Below, in pieces: positions 7,552-17,311 of a stretch of DNA of 32,811 nucleotides. The notes beneath the pieces are model-generated. The model was not told the origin of the DNA, made no database searches, and was given only the letters and a program-made list of their open reading frames with translations. Origin of the DNA: Acidobacteriota bacterium (GTDB lineage: Bacteria > Acidobacteriota > Blastocatellia > HR10 > J050); assembly GCA_003696865.1 (NCBI GenBank), contig RFHM01000299.1, forward strand, positions 1-32,811. Direction: 5' to 3'. How positions within the stretch are numbered: position 1 is the stretch's first letter; every line of letters starts with the position of its first letter. The translations under genes and the position numbers were made by a program.

Positions 7552-8694
7552 TCAATTGGCCGACACTTCCCGCAGGCGAATCAGACAGTCACAGTTCCCT
7601 TCAGCGAACACGAACGTCCCGCTGGCCGGTGAAATGCCACTTCCGTTGAGGATGAACAATCCTCCGATGGGATCGCCGTTGATGTCAAAGATATTGGGCG
7701 AGCCGATGATCATCGCCTCCGAGGCGAGAAGCGAGGCATCGCCTTGCCCTCCGCCGGCATTCCGTATGACGATGACGCCATCATCGGTCTGGCCCGTACC
7801 GAAAGCATTGGTCAGATAGATGGTCCCATCCGGATCGATCCCTCCGGCATTAGGGCCGATATCGGGAGCACCGATGTCCGCTTCGATATCCGTGGCGGCA
7901 ACGAGCAGGGAGACGGCTCCCGTGGCCACATCGATCTCCAGGAGATCGTCCGACGACGCGGCCGCCGCGCTATTGGCCAAAACGAGATGTCCATTGGGAA
8001 GAAAACCGATGACGCGAAAGGCCAGGGGATCATCCGGGCCGAGAAGTTGACGAAAAGCGTCCTCGGAGACCAATGTTTCGGCCGGCGTCTTCCCTCCATC
8101 GGGAGCATCCACGCTGACCGTGGCCACGGTATCGCCGTTGACGGCTCCGAAACGCTCTTCCAACACGAGATAGATCGTCCGCCCGCGGACGGCCATGGCG
8201 GCGATCCCCTCGACGGACGTCACACCCGCCGGGCCATCCCGTCCCGCCAACAGCACAATGGTCTTCTCTTCCGGATCGACGCGGAATACATATCCGGTCT
8301 CGTCCCTTCCATCGCTGGCGATGATGATGTCTCCATCCTCATCTACGCCCAGGGCCTGGATCGTGAGCTCTGCCGGCCGTCCTCTGAAGCGCCCGTTGAC
8401 TTCGTCGACCTTGTCCTTCAGCGCCTCGGTGTCGGTCACCAATGTGAACGTTGGCGGATCGGTGGATACATCGATGAGGTAGACGCGCTCCACCATATCG
8501 TCCGACGAATCGGTGATCACCAGGCGGCTGTCCCCGGCGAAGGCGACCTCGTCCGGTGCCGCCCGATCACTGCCATTGGCATCGGCAATCTGGCGCGCTG
8601 TCACCACTTGATCGATGATCACGCCTTGAGCCCAAACTCCGGCGCCGAACAAGACGAGTCCACAGATCACACACACGATGATTGATTTCATCAT
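7552..8694 (-). CDS. Exported protein with beta-propeller-like repeats, function unknown
   Basis: ORF 7552..8778(-); likely start at 8694 (MMKSIIVCVICGLVLFGAGVWAQG signal peptide) with RBS GGGGAGG. Repeated ..DEDGDIIIASDG.., ..DPDGTIYLTNAFG.. segments. Confidence 0.7.
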   Translation of the reverse strand: MMKSIIVCVICGLVLFGAGVWAQGVIIDQVVTARQIADANGSDRAAPDEVAFAGDSRLVITDSSDDMVERVYLIDVSTDPPTFTLVTDTEALKDKVDEVNGRFRGRPAELTIQALGVDEDGDIIIASDGRDETGYVFRVDPEEKTIVLLAGRDGPAGVTSVEGIAAMAVRGRTIYLVLEERFGAVNGDTVATVSVDAPDGGKTPAETLVSEDAFRQLLGPDDPLAFRVIGFLPNGHLVLANSAAAASSDDLLEIDVATGAVSLLVAATDIEADIGAPDIGPNAGGIDPDGTIYLTNAFGTGQTDDGVIVIRNAGGGQGDASLLASEAMIIGSPNIFDINGDPIGGLFILNGSGISPASGTFVFAEGNCDCLIRLREVSAN

Positions 8695-8916
8695 AGATAT
8701 CCTCCCCATAAGATTGGCCTCCATGTGTGAGCGTATTCTATAAGCGAACGTCGCGAATCTCAAGCCACACCGACCCAAGGGCTGGACTCCTCACCAGAGG
8801 ATTGATCGTTCTCGAACACAGAGCACACCAGAGGGGAGGAAAGAAAGGGTGGCCGAGTCCGGTCATCGTTCGTACAATTAGTCGGTGCGACGGGATATCT
8901 TTTGTTCCAATGAGGA

Positions 8917-9813
8917 ATGATGATGATTGACCGTGCATCTTTACCTTTCGCCGGGTGCTTTACGCTCGACCCCGAGCGGCGCCGTCGCGGGCGTCTCGTC
9001 TTCGTAGGGCTGCCGAGCGACGGCCAATCATCGTATCGCCGGGGCTGCGCTGCTGGACCCGAGCGAGTGCGGCGAGCCTATGATGGGCGCAGCTACCATG
9101 CCACCACGGAACTGGGCGTGAACCTGGCCGGCCAGATCGTCGATCTCGGCGATTGGGCGCCTCAGGGGACGTGGGCCGAGACGAAGGAGTCATACCGCCA
9201 TCGCGCCGCGGCCCTGTTCCGAGCCGGACGCATCCCGTTCTTCGTGGGTGGCGATCACGCCGTGACCGTGCCGATCGTCGAGGCGCTGGCTGTGCTCGGG
9301 CAACCGGTTCACCTGGTGCAAATCGACGCTCACCCCGACCTCTATCCCCAGTTCGATGGAGATCCGTACTCTCACGCCTGTGTGGCGGCGCGGTTCCTAG
9401 AGATGGAACATATCGCGTCGGTGACGCAGATCGGCATCCGCACGCTCAATCACGTTCAGGCCGAGCAGGCGGCACGTTTCGCCTCCCGACTGGAGATTCA
9501 ACGGGCGCGTGACTGCCACGGCTCCCTGAGACACCCTCAGCACCTTCAACAGGAGGCATTAGTCTATATGACGATTGATCTGGACGGATTCGATCCAGCG
9601 TTCGCCCCGGGCGTCTCTCACCCGGTCCCCGGCGGACTGACATCCCGCCAGGTGCTCGACTTCATTCAGGGAGCGAGGTGGAAACTGGTAGGTATGGATG
9701 TGGTGGAGTTGAACCCCGACCTCGATGTCCGCGATCAGACGGCCATTCTCGCCGCCAGACTGCTACACGAAGGAATGGGATATGCCGTGGCGCACGATGA
9801 CCAGCGCTCATGA
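8917..9813 (+). CDS. Ureohydrolase (arginase/agmatinase family)
   Basis: Metal-binding motifs GGDHAVT, QIDAHPDLY and TIDLDGFDPAFAPGVSHPVPGGLT. Confidence 0.88.
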   Translation: MMMIDRASLPFAGCFTLDPERRRRGRLVFVGLPSDGQSSYRRGCAAGPERVRRAYDGRSYHATTELGVNLAGQIVDLGDWAPQGTWAETKESYRHRAAALFRAGRIPFFVGGDHAVTVPIVEALAVLGQPVHLVQIDAHPDLYPQFDGDPYSHACVAARFLEMEHIASVTQIGIRTLNHVQAEQAARFASRLEIQRARDCHGSLRHPQHLQQEALVYMTIDLDGFDPAFAPGVSHPVPGGLTSRQVLDFIQGARWKLVGMDVVELNPDLDVRDQTAILAARLLHEGMGYAVAHDDQRS

Positions 9814-9867
9814 GAACTATGAAGAGGCGGTTCATTCCCCGAACATGCCCTGGTCAGGATCGGATTT

Positions 9868-11133
9868 TCAAGCCCCGTCGATGATGAACCCGTCGGGAAC
9901 GCGCAGAATCTCGTCTCCGGTGACGACTTCGACCGTCCTCGGTCCCGCGGCCTGAGCATGAACGGAAATATTGACGGTGAGCGTCTCTTCATCGATCACC
10001 GTCACCCTCTCGATGTCTACTCCTTCCCCAAACGAGATCGTCGTCAGTTCCGGCGAGAAATGACTATTCCGAGCGTTGATCAAAAGGCGCGCCGTCCGAC
10101 CGGCTCGCGCCCGGTTCGGCGTGATGCCAATAAGGGTGGGCGCCTCATCGACGACGGCATCCCCGGCCAACCACACGGTGGCGTTCAAGAACAACTCCCG
10201 ATTACTTCCCGCCGGATCGCGCCACCCGTCGAACAACCGATCGCTGGTATCACCCGTCCCATCATCGGCTGGCGAGCTATCCCCGATGGCGAACAGGCGT
10301 CCCCTGCCCCATCGACAGAGGGCGGCGAACACGCCCGATCGACCCTGGGGAGAGAACCCTCGTCGAAAGAGCACACCTCGAACCGTGGGATTCACATCCG
10401 GATCGATGATCATATCGGCGCCCGATCGAATGATCGAACCGCGCACCGATCCGAACGGGCCGTTGAGAACGGCATCCACATCGGGATCGTTCACATCGCC
10501 TTTCACATCGGGATCCTCATGCCGGATGGTCTCGCGATTGAACCACAGCCCCAACTGACCTCGCGGGGCGCCGGTTTCGCGAAATAAAGCGTTCCAGATT
10601 TCTGGTGGATCGGCGCCATCATTATTGCGATCGGCACCTGCGTGATTGGCGATGATGAATAATCCCCCTCCATTGTGGACGAACTCCAGAATGGCACGAC
10701 GTTCCGCCGGAGTGAACGCGATGTTGGGCTCGCAAACGACGAACACATGATACTTGGAGAGATCCTGGGGATTGGTGGGATCGAGGAAGGTAATCCGACC
10801 ACTGGACGGCAAAGAATTGACGTCGGCGACACCTCGACGCACCAGTTCCACCCCCCAGGAGGAAAGCGCTCCATCCCAATCCGTTTCTCCCTGCGGGTTC
10901 CTGGGCAGCGGGACGATGGGCGTGATCCGTCCAGGATCGCGTCCTACCGCATCGACCACCCAATCGGCGTTCCCCGCCGTTTCGGCTTTCGTGTTGTCGA
11001 AGAGCACGTAAATGGGCCGCTCGGGCATCTCCGCCGGAGAAGCCCTCGATCGATCTCGAGCCAGCTCGGAACATCCGGTGAGGAGGGCCAGAATGAGAAG
11101 ACCCGTCCAGCCTTTCCGTCCGCGCTCACCCAT
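9868..11133 (-). CDS. Lipoprotein with a glutamine-amidotransferase-like/DUF4350-like region and C-terminal IPT/TIG-like domain
   Basis: Likely start MGERGRKGWTGLLILALLTGCSE (lipobox LLTGC). ..ILEFVHNGGGLFIIANHAGADRNN..; C-terminal ..PTLIGITPNRARAGRTARLLINARNSHFSPELTTISFGEGVDIERVTVIDEETLTVNISVHAQAAGPRTVEV... Confidence 0.7.
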   Translation of the reverse strand: MGERGRKGWTGLLILALLTGCSELARDRSRASPAEMPERPIYVLFDNTKAETAGNADWVVDAVGRDPGRITPIVPLPRNPQGETDWDGALSSWGVELVRRGVADVNSLPSSGRITFLDPTNPQDLSKYHVFVVCEPNIAFTPAERRAILEFVHNGGGLFIIANHAGADRNNDGADPPEIWNALFRETGAPRGQLGLWFNRETIRHEDPDVKGDVNDPDVDAVLNGPFGSVRGSIIRSGADMIIDPDVNPTVRGVLFRRGFSPQGRSGVFAALCRWGRGRLFAIGDSSPADDGTGDTSDRLFDGWRDPAGSNRELFLNATVWLAGDAVVDEAPTLIGITPNRARAGRTARLLINARNSHFSPELTTISFGEGVDIERVTVIDEETLTVNISVHAQAAGPRTVEVVTGDEILRVPDGFIIDGA

Positions 11134-11159
11134 CAAACGGTATGGGTTCAACACGCTGT

Positions 11160-12953
11160 TCACTCTCTCGCATCCTGCCAATATTCGGCCCATCTTCGAT
11201 TCACCTTGTTGATGATCTCCTCGTCCATCTCCAGAGGCAAAGGATATCCCGGTTTCCAGGTGGCATCAATGGCGATGCGCCCTCCATATACCGGGCGAGC
11301 GCCAATGAAACGCATCGTCTCGAACATCATATCGCGCGCCGGATCGAAGCGGGTGAAGATACCCCAGAGCAGATTTTCCTCATCCTCCACATCCACATCG
11401 GCACTGACAGCTACGATGAACTTGACCGGTCCCAGATCCCTTCGCTTGAGCAATCCGGCGAGCACCTCCCGTGGTTCGCGCTCTACACCGATGACCAGGA
11501 ATCCCCCATCGAGCAGTTTGTATGTCCTGATGCGAGCATCGAGCGCCCGGAGGTCTCCCACCGCGCGTGGCGGTTCGTCGCGCGTGACGAACTCACCCGT
11601 GGCATCCATGATGAGCTTGCTCCCCACGTGCATGGTGAACGACGTGAAATCCAGCGTATCCAGAGGGGCGATGGGCAGAAGAAGCATGTGCTCCTCCGGG
11701 TTGAAGCGAAACCATAGCTCCCGTAACAGTGCCGTGAACGAGGCTGGATTCACATCTTCGCCAACGAGAACCATCACTTTGGTGAGTGAGAGTTGGCCCG
11801 TGCCGAGCAGCGAAAGCGCCGTCTTGAGGACCTCCTTGGGGTGTCGCTCCTTGAGCGAGACGCCGAGCAAGTTATGAAAACCCGCGCCCACGTAAGCATG
11901 AAGGTCGACGATATTGGGGTTCACCAGCTTGATGAGTGGCCCAATCATCGCTCCCGCCGCCAGCCCCATATACTTGTCCTCTTGGGGAGGTTTGCCCACC
12001 ACGGTGGCCGGATAAAGGGCATGACGTCGGCGCGTGATGCAACGGATGCGGAACACGGGAAATTCGGCCGCTTCCGAATAGTGACCGAAGTGATCTCCAA
12101 ACGGTCCTTCCAACCGCCGCTCTCCGGGCGGGACGATGCCTTCCAGGATGAATTCGGCCTCGGCCGGAACGAGCATATTGATCGTCCGTCCTCGAACCAT
12201 CGGCGTGGCCGCGCCGCGCAAGAACCCGGCGAACGCGATTTCGTCGACATCTTCGGGTAGTGGCAGGACCGAACAGAGCATGAGAAGGGGATCGCCTCCC
12301 AGGACGACGGCCACCTCCAGCGGCTGACCGCGCCGCTCCGCCTCGTAATAGTGACCGCGCCCTCCTTTCATGCTCTGCCAGTGCATACCGGTCATGTCTT
12401 TGCTATAGACGTGGAGTCGGTAGATGGCCAGATTCCGTCGACCCGATACCGGATCTTGCGTCAACACAGTACCAAACGTGATGAACCGTCCACCATCCCG
12501 CGGCCAGCATTTGAGGATGGGCAACTGCGTGAGATCGGGCGCGTGGACGATTTCCTGCACCGGCGCAGAAGAGACGACTCGCGGGCGCATGAACAGACTC
12601 CGCCACAACAGGCGACGCGCTCTCCAGAGGCCCTTCAGAGAGGGTGGATTGAGGTCCTGCACTGTCCGGATGAGTTCCTCGCCGATCTCTTCAGGATGTC
12701 GTCCGAGCGCCAGTTCGATGCGTTTCATCGAGCCGAACAGATTCATCACCAGAGGGAAGTCTGACCCTCGTGGGCGCTCGAATAACACGGCCGGTCCTCC
12801 CTGGCGCACGACCCGCTGAACGATCTCCGAGACCTCCAGCACGGGATCCACTTCGACTTTCACTCGTTTGAGCTCGCCGATGCGCTCCAGCTCAGTGACG
12901 AACTGGTGAAGATTGCGAAACGGCCACTGGCGACTCTGAGGTTTCATCGGCAT
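11160..12953 (-). CDS. UbiD family decarboxylase
   Basis: 597 aa; ..GGRFITFGTVLTQDPVSGRRNLAIYRLHVYSKDMTGMHW.., ..LEGPFGDHFGHYSEAAEFPVFRIRCITRRRHALYPATVVGKPPQEDKYMG.. typical of UbiD. Confidence 0.9.
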   Translation of the reverse strand: MPMKPQSRQWPFRNLHQFVTELERIGELKRVKVEVDPVLEVSEIVQRVVRQGGPAVLFERPRGSDFPLVMNLFGSMKRIELALGRHPEEIGEELIRTVQDLNPPSLKGLWRARRLLWRSLFMRPRVVSSAPVQEIVHAPDLTQLPILKCWPRDGGRFITFGTVLTQDPVSGRRNLAIYRLHVYSKDMTGMHWQSMKGGRGHYYEAERRGQPLEVAVVLGGDPLLMLCSVLPLPEDVDEIAFAGFLRGAATPMVRGRTINMLVPAEAEFILEGIVPPGERRLEGPFGDHFGHYSEAAEFPVFRIRCITRRRHALYPATVVGKPPQEDKYMGLAAGAMIGPLIKLVNPNIVDLHAYVGAGFHNLLGVSLKERHPKEVLKTALSLLGTGQLSLTKVMVLVGEDVNPASFTALLRELWFRFNPEEHMLLLPIAPLDTLDFTSFTMHVGSKLIMDATGEFVTRDEPPRAVGDLRALDARIRTYKLLDGGFLVIGVEREPREVLAGLLKRRDLGPVKFIVAVSADVDVEDEENLLWGIFTRFDPARDMMFETMRFIGARPVYGGRIAIDATWKPGYPLPLEMDEEIINKVNRRWAEYWQDARE

Positions 12954-13165
12954 AGCCCTTACGAGGCGGGGATTATATCAGACGAAGTCCCCATGCCAAA
13001 ACGACGAGGGTTCTCCTCATCATTTCCGCCGGAACCGAAACTCTCTTCGGACGATAGGCCATCTCCCTCAAAGGACATTCCGGATCGAGCTGTACATGCT
13101 TTCTGTCGAGCTCCCATTGGAGAAGAACTGACGAACGCCGTTGATTGGTGCGGTCATCACGGAAG

Positions 13166-13225
13166 TGACTCATGGCCTTGCCAGCCATACCGAGAGGATG
13201 AAAATGCGTAGCGCAAGCTGCCAGC
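13166..13225 (+). repeat. Possible third, partial copy of repeat B
   Basis: CATGGCCTTGCCAGCCATACCGAGAGGATGAAAATGCGTAGCGCAAGCTGCCA resembles the tail of repeat B (CATGGCCTGGGAGGCACACCGAAAGGATGGGAATGG...AACGCAAGCC). Confidence 0.5.
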
Positions 13226-13393
13226 GTGCGCCACACTTTACTTTCGAGAGAGGCGACTTTGCTCAGACGCCTTTATGGAGCTTCTCCAGGCTCCTCATCG
13301 CTAAATGGGTACCCTGGCTATCGATCCGCACCTTGTGGGAGCCGCCGGGGGCCGTGTATACTGTTAAGGCATACCAGTGTGAGAGGGTTGATC

Positions 13394-13975
13394 ATGAGCG
13401 TCACCAAGACCCGCATGACCATTGATGACTTGATGAAGATCGCCGACCGACCCGGGAAGCGGGAGTTGGTGGATGGAGAGATCATTGAAATGGGCATCGC
13501 CAAACCACGACAAGGACGCATCGTTGGTAATGTTTTTGCGGAACTGAAGCAATGGGCGAAAACGACGGGACGGGGTGAAGTCTACGTTGAAACCGGGTTT
13601 CGAATCGGCGAGAACCTGCGCGTGCCGGATGTCGCCGTCGTGGCCGTTGAACGCATTCCCGAAGAAGGCGAACCCGATCAATACTGGCCGTTCGCGCCCG
13701 ACGTGGCCGTGGAAGTCATCTCTCCCACCGACGACTATGAAGCCGTGCTCGCCAAGACGAAAGAGTACCTTCAGGCGGGGACGCGTCAGGTCTGGCTCAT
13801 CTCCCCCACGGCGCGAACGGTGACCGTGTACCGCTCGCTCACCGATGTACGGGTATTCGGCCCGGATGATGAGCTTCAGGGCGGCGAGGAACTGGCGGGC
13901 TTCCGCTGTCCGGTAGCCGATCTGTTCGCCATGGCCGGACGAAGTGCTTCTCGACCTACGCCTCATGACACCTGA
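13394..13975 (+). CDS. Uma2-family (DUF820) PD-(D/E)XK-like protein
   Basis: MSVTKTRMTIDDLMKIADRPGKRELVDGEIIEM..VPDVAVVAVERI..PDVAVEVISPTDDYEAVLAKTKEYLQAGTRQVWLISPTARTVTVYRS. Confidence 0.88.
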   Translation: MSVTKTRMTIDDLMKIADRPGKRELVDGEIIEMGIAKPRQGRIVGNVFAELKQWAKTTGRGEVYVETGFRIGENLRVPDVAVVAVERIPEEGEPDQYWPFAPDVAVEVISPTDDYEAVLAKTKEYLQAGTRQVWLISPTARTVTVYRSLTDVRVFGPDDELQGGEELAGFRCPVADLFAMAGRSASRPTPHDT

Positions 13976-14925
13976 TCGAGCACCCTCTGATAATCTCCTC
14001 GCTCAACCCACTTGAGGATTTCGGACACGCGCCAAACGGGAAATGGATGAGCACTCTGTGCGGCAGCCAGTAGCGTCCATACTTTATCCAGGACGTGTTC
14101 ATCGTAACTCTCATCGAACGCTCGAGCTTGAGCAATGAACGCTTCGTAATTGATCGAGGAAGCGAGCGTTCCTCCAGCCATTTTCATGAGCGCCGTTTGC
14201 ACCGGCCGAGGATCTTGCACGACGAGAAGGGCGGCCCGGTCGGCGCTCAGCTCAGACTTATGATACCAATTGAGCAGAGCGGCCTGGACGGTCATCGACA
14301 ACAGCGTCGAGATGCCCGCGGTGATGGGACTGGCCATGAGGGCGTAGCGCGTGAGGAGGACCAGGATGATGGCCGCCGCCCGGTAGAGCATATGTTGAGA
14401 GTGCACGTGTCCCGCCTCATGGGCGATGATGGAGAGCAACTCTTCGTCGGTCAATCGTTCGACAAGAAGCGAGTTCACTACGATGAATGGCTTCTCCAGT
14501 CCACTGGAGAAAGCATTGAATCCCAGTCCTCCCTCGAATGGATCTGAAACGCTGATGAACAGATCGGGCGTTTCAATACCCAGTGTCTTGGCGGCGATCT
14601 CCAATTTGGCGTGGAGGTGGGGATATTGACGCTCGCTCACTTTCACGCAACTGGCCATGAACACGACGCGGAAATACCTTTCATAGGTGAGCGAGAGAAA
14701 CTTCTTGAGAATGGGATCAATCCCCGGTATGGCCTTCAGAGCGGCCAACGCCTGACTGTCCAATGGATGCACATAAACGTGAGGATCGAGCGAGCGAAAT
14801 TTTTTATGGGGGGCATCGGATAACTCCAATCGACATCGCCCACAGATGGGGATACCCTCTGGCCGTGGCTCCACCTGATTCAACTGGCCGCAATAGCGAC
14901 AACGGATGGTCTGTCGTTGGTTCAC
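13963..14925 (-). CDS. M48-family metallopeptidase with N-terminal zinc ribbon
   Basis: CRYCGQ..CGRCRLE zinc ribbon; HEAGH active site in ..LTDEELLSIIAHEAGHVHSQHMLYRAAAII.., downstream ..KSELSADRAALLV... Confidence 0.88.
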   Translation of the reverse strand: MNQRQTIRCRYCGQLNQVEPRPEGIPICGRCRLELSDAPHKKFRSLDPHVYVHPLDSQALAALKAIPGIDPILKKFLSLTYERYFRVVFMASCVKVSERQYPHLHAKLEIAAKTLGIETPDLFISVSDPFEGGLGFNAFSSGLEKPFIVVNSLLVERLTDEELLSIIAHEAGHVHSQHMLYRAAAIILVLLTRYALMASPITAGISTLLSMTVQAALLNWYHKSELSADRAALLVVQDPRPVQTALMKMAGGTLASSINYEAFIAQARAFDESYDEHVLDKVWTLLAAAQSAHPFPVWRVSEILKWVERGDYQRVLDQVS

Positions 14926-14978
14926 ATGCCTTCCTCCAATACGGCCGCCGCCGGCGCGTGGATGAGCGGTGCGACCGG

Positions 14979-16562
14979 TTAGTGTCGGAAATGACGGATG
15001 CCGGTGAAGACCATCGCCACACCATGCTCATTGGCGGCAGCGATCACTTCTTCGTCCCGAATCGACCCTCCCGGCTGAATGATGGCCGTCGCGCCGGCTT
15101 TGACCGCTTCATCCACCCCATCCCGGAAAGGAAAGAACGCATCGGATGCCACCACCGTCCCCTCCAGGGGCAAGACGGCTTTCATGGCGGCCAGTTTCAC
15201 GGCATCCACGCGACTCATTTGACCGGCGCCCACGCCCACCAGTTGACCGGGACGGGCGAAGACGATGGCATTGGACTTCACGTGCTTACACACCGTCCAG
15301 GCGAATAACAGCCCCTTCATCTCCTCTTCTGTCGGCTGGCGCTCGCTGACCACCCTCACCTCTTCCCGACGCAGCTGATGCACATCGCGGGTCTGGAGCA
15401 ACAGCCCACCAGTGATGCGCTTCCAATCCAATCCCTGGGGTACGCCATCCGTCTCTCCCATCCGCATCACGCGCACGTTCTTCTTTCGCGCCAATGCTTC
15501 CAGAGCGGCGCGATCGTAATCCGGAGCAATGATCGCTTCGACGAACATTTTGGTGATCTCGTTGGCCGTTTCCCCGTCCACCCGACGATTGAAGGCGATG
15601 ATGCCTCCGAAAGCCGAGACGGGGTCGGTGGCCCGCGCTTTCGTATACGCCTCGAGTAACGTCTCAGCCGTGGCCACTCCGCAGGGATTGGTGTGTTTGA
15701 TGATGGCACAAACCGGCTCTTCGAACTCGTTGGCCAAATTCCAAGCCGCATCCAGATCGAGAAAGTTGTTGAACGACAGCTCCTTCCCCTGAAGTTGCTC
15801 GGCAAAAGCTACTCCCACCGATTCGCCCGAGAGATGATAGAGAGCGGCCTGCTGATGGGGGTTCTCACCGTATCGCACATCCTGACGCTTGTGCAACGTG
15901 AGGCTATAGCGAGCCGGAAGCACCGACGGCTCGCCAACGGTCAGCCGCTTGCCGGTCTCATCGAGAACGAGTCGATTGGTGAAGAAATCGGCAATGGCTG
16001 CGTCATACTCGGCGGTGTGAGCGAACGCCTTTCGCGCCAGGGCAAGTCGGGTCGATAGACGGAGGCCTCCCTCCGATCGCCGCATCTCGTTCAATACCAT
16101 TTGGTAGTCATTGGGATCGACGACCACGGCGACATCGTGGAAGTTCTTGGCTGCTGCCCGAATCAGCGTTGGGCCACCAATATCGATATTCTCGATGATG
16201 GCTTGAACCGTCGCCCCAGGATCAGCGATCGTCTGCACGAAAGGATAGAGGTTCACCACCACCATGTCGATCAATGGAATACCATGCTCGGCAACCTGCT
16301 GACGATGAGCCTGATTCTCCCTCACGGCCAGCAATCCCCCGTGAATGCGAGGATGAAGCGTCTTCACCCGACCATCCAAGATCTCGGGAAATCCCGTCAC
16401 CTCTGAGACGTCGCGGACGGGGATCCCCTGTTGCTGCAAAACCCGCGCCGTTCCTCCGGTGGAGATGATCGCGACGCCCAATTGATGCAGCCCTTGGGCC
16501 AACTCTATCACGCCTCTCTTATCGTATACGCTGATCAGTGCCGATCGAATCTTTCGTTCCAT
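14979..16562 (-). CDS. purH: Bifunctional AICAR formyltransferase/IMP cyclohydrolase
   Basis: MERKIRSALISVYDKRGVIELAQGLHQLGVAIISTGGTARVL..GRVKTLHPRIHGGLLA..; C-terminal ..SDAFFPFRDGVDEAVKAGATAIIQPGGSIRDEEVIAAANEHGVAMVFTGIRHFRH. Confidence 0.97.
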   Translation of the reverse strand: MERKIRSALISVYDKRGVIELAQGLHQLGVAIISTGGTARVLQQQGIPVRDVSEVTGFPEILDGRVKTLHPRIHGGLLAVRENQAHRQQVAEHGIPLIDMVVVNLYPFVQTIADPGATVQAIIENIDIGGPTLIRAAAKNFHDVAVVVDPNDYQMVLNEMRRSEGGLRLSTRLALARKAFAHTAEYDAAIADFFTNRLVLDETGKRLTVGEPSVLPARYSLTLHKRQDVRYGENPHQQAALYHLSGESVGVAFAEQLQGKELSFNNFLDLDAAWNLANEFEEPVCAIIKHTNPCGVATAETLLEAYTKARATDPVSAFGGIIAFNRRVDGETANEITKMFVEAIIAPDYDRAALEALARKKNVRVMRMGETDGVPQGLDWKRITGGLLLQTRDVHQLRREEVRVVSERQPTEEEMKGLLFAWTVCKHVKSNAIVFARPGQLVGVGAGQMSRVDAVKLAAMKAVLPLEGTVVASDAFFPFRDGVDEAVKAGATAIIQPGGSIRDEEVIAAANEHGVAMVFTGIRHFRH

Positions 16563-16716
16563 ATGCTCTCCCTGATCGGAAATCGAAGCGACATTATATC
16601 TCACCTCCTTGAGGATCGCACCAGCTTCCGGCGCGGCGAGGTCCCCTCATTTCATCCTTGGTCGACATCGGAGAAGATGCTATAATCGGCGAGGAAGTGC
16701 TACGGGGAGTCATAGC

Positions 16717-17310
16717 ATGATCGAGACGGCTTTTGTTTCTATAGAAACATTCACCTCCGAGGAATTCGAACGGTTGATGGCCGACCTGCCGGCCAACGAC
16801 CCCAACACCTACGAGTTGATCGATGGGAGGATCATCATGACCCCACCGGCGGGCTGGCCGCATGGAAGATACGAAGCACATATCGTCAGTAAACTCGCTC
16901 AATTCGTGGAATCGTGCAATCTCGGGCTGGTCTTTGGCTCCAGCCAGGGATTTCGCCTGACCGAGAAAGATACGGTAGCCCCCGATGCCGCCTATGTGTC
17001 CAACCAACGGTGGGCGGAAAGTCCTTCTCCCGTGGTCGGAAAGCCCCTTCGGGTCATCCCCAATCTGGTCGTGGAGATTCTTTCGCCGACGACGGCCAAG
17101 AACGATCTGGAAGATAAACGGGCACTCTATGAGCGTTGCGGCATCGACGAGTACTGGATCGTTGATCCTCAGAAACCCAGCATCACCATCCTGGCCCTCA
17201 AGGGCGGTCAATACGAGGAGATGGACGCCGCGCGTGGCCACGGGCGGGTTCACTCACGCATCCTGCCGGGATTCTCCGTGGCTCTTGAAGAGATCGCTCC
17301 CTCAACCTGA
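16717..17310 (+). CDS. Uma2-family (DUF820) PD-(D/E)XK-like protein, second copy
   Basis: ..TYELIDGRIIMTPPAGWPHGRYEAHIVSKL..VAPDAAYVSNQRW..PNLVVEILSPTTAKNDLEDKRALYERCGIDEYWIVDPQKPSITIL... Preceded by TTGGTC-17 nt-TATAAT. Confidence 0.9.
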   Translation: MIETAFVSIETFTSEEFERLMADLPANDPNTYELIDGRIIMTPPAGWPHGRYEAHIVSKLAQFVESCNLGLVFGSSQGFRLTEKDTVAPDAAYVSNQRWAESPSPVVGKPLRVIPNLVVEILSPTTAKNDLEDKRALYERCGIDEYWIVDPQKPSITILALKGGQYEEMDAARGHGRVHSRILPGFSVALEEIAPST

Positions 17311-17311
17311 T

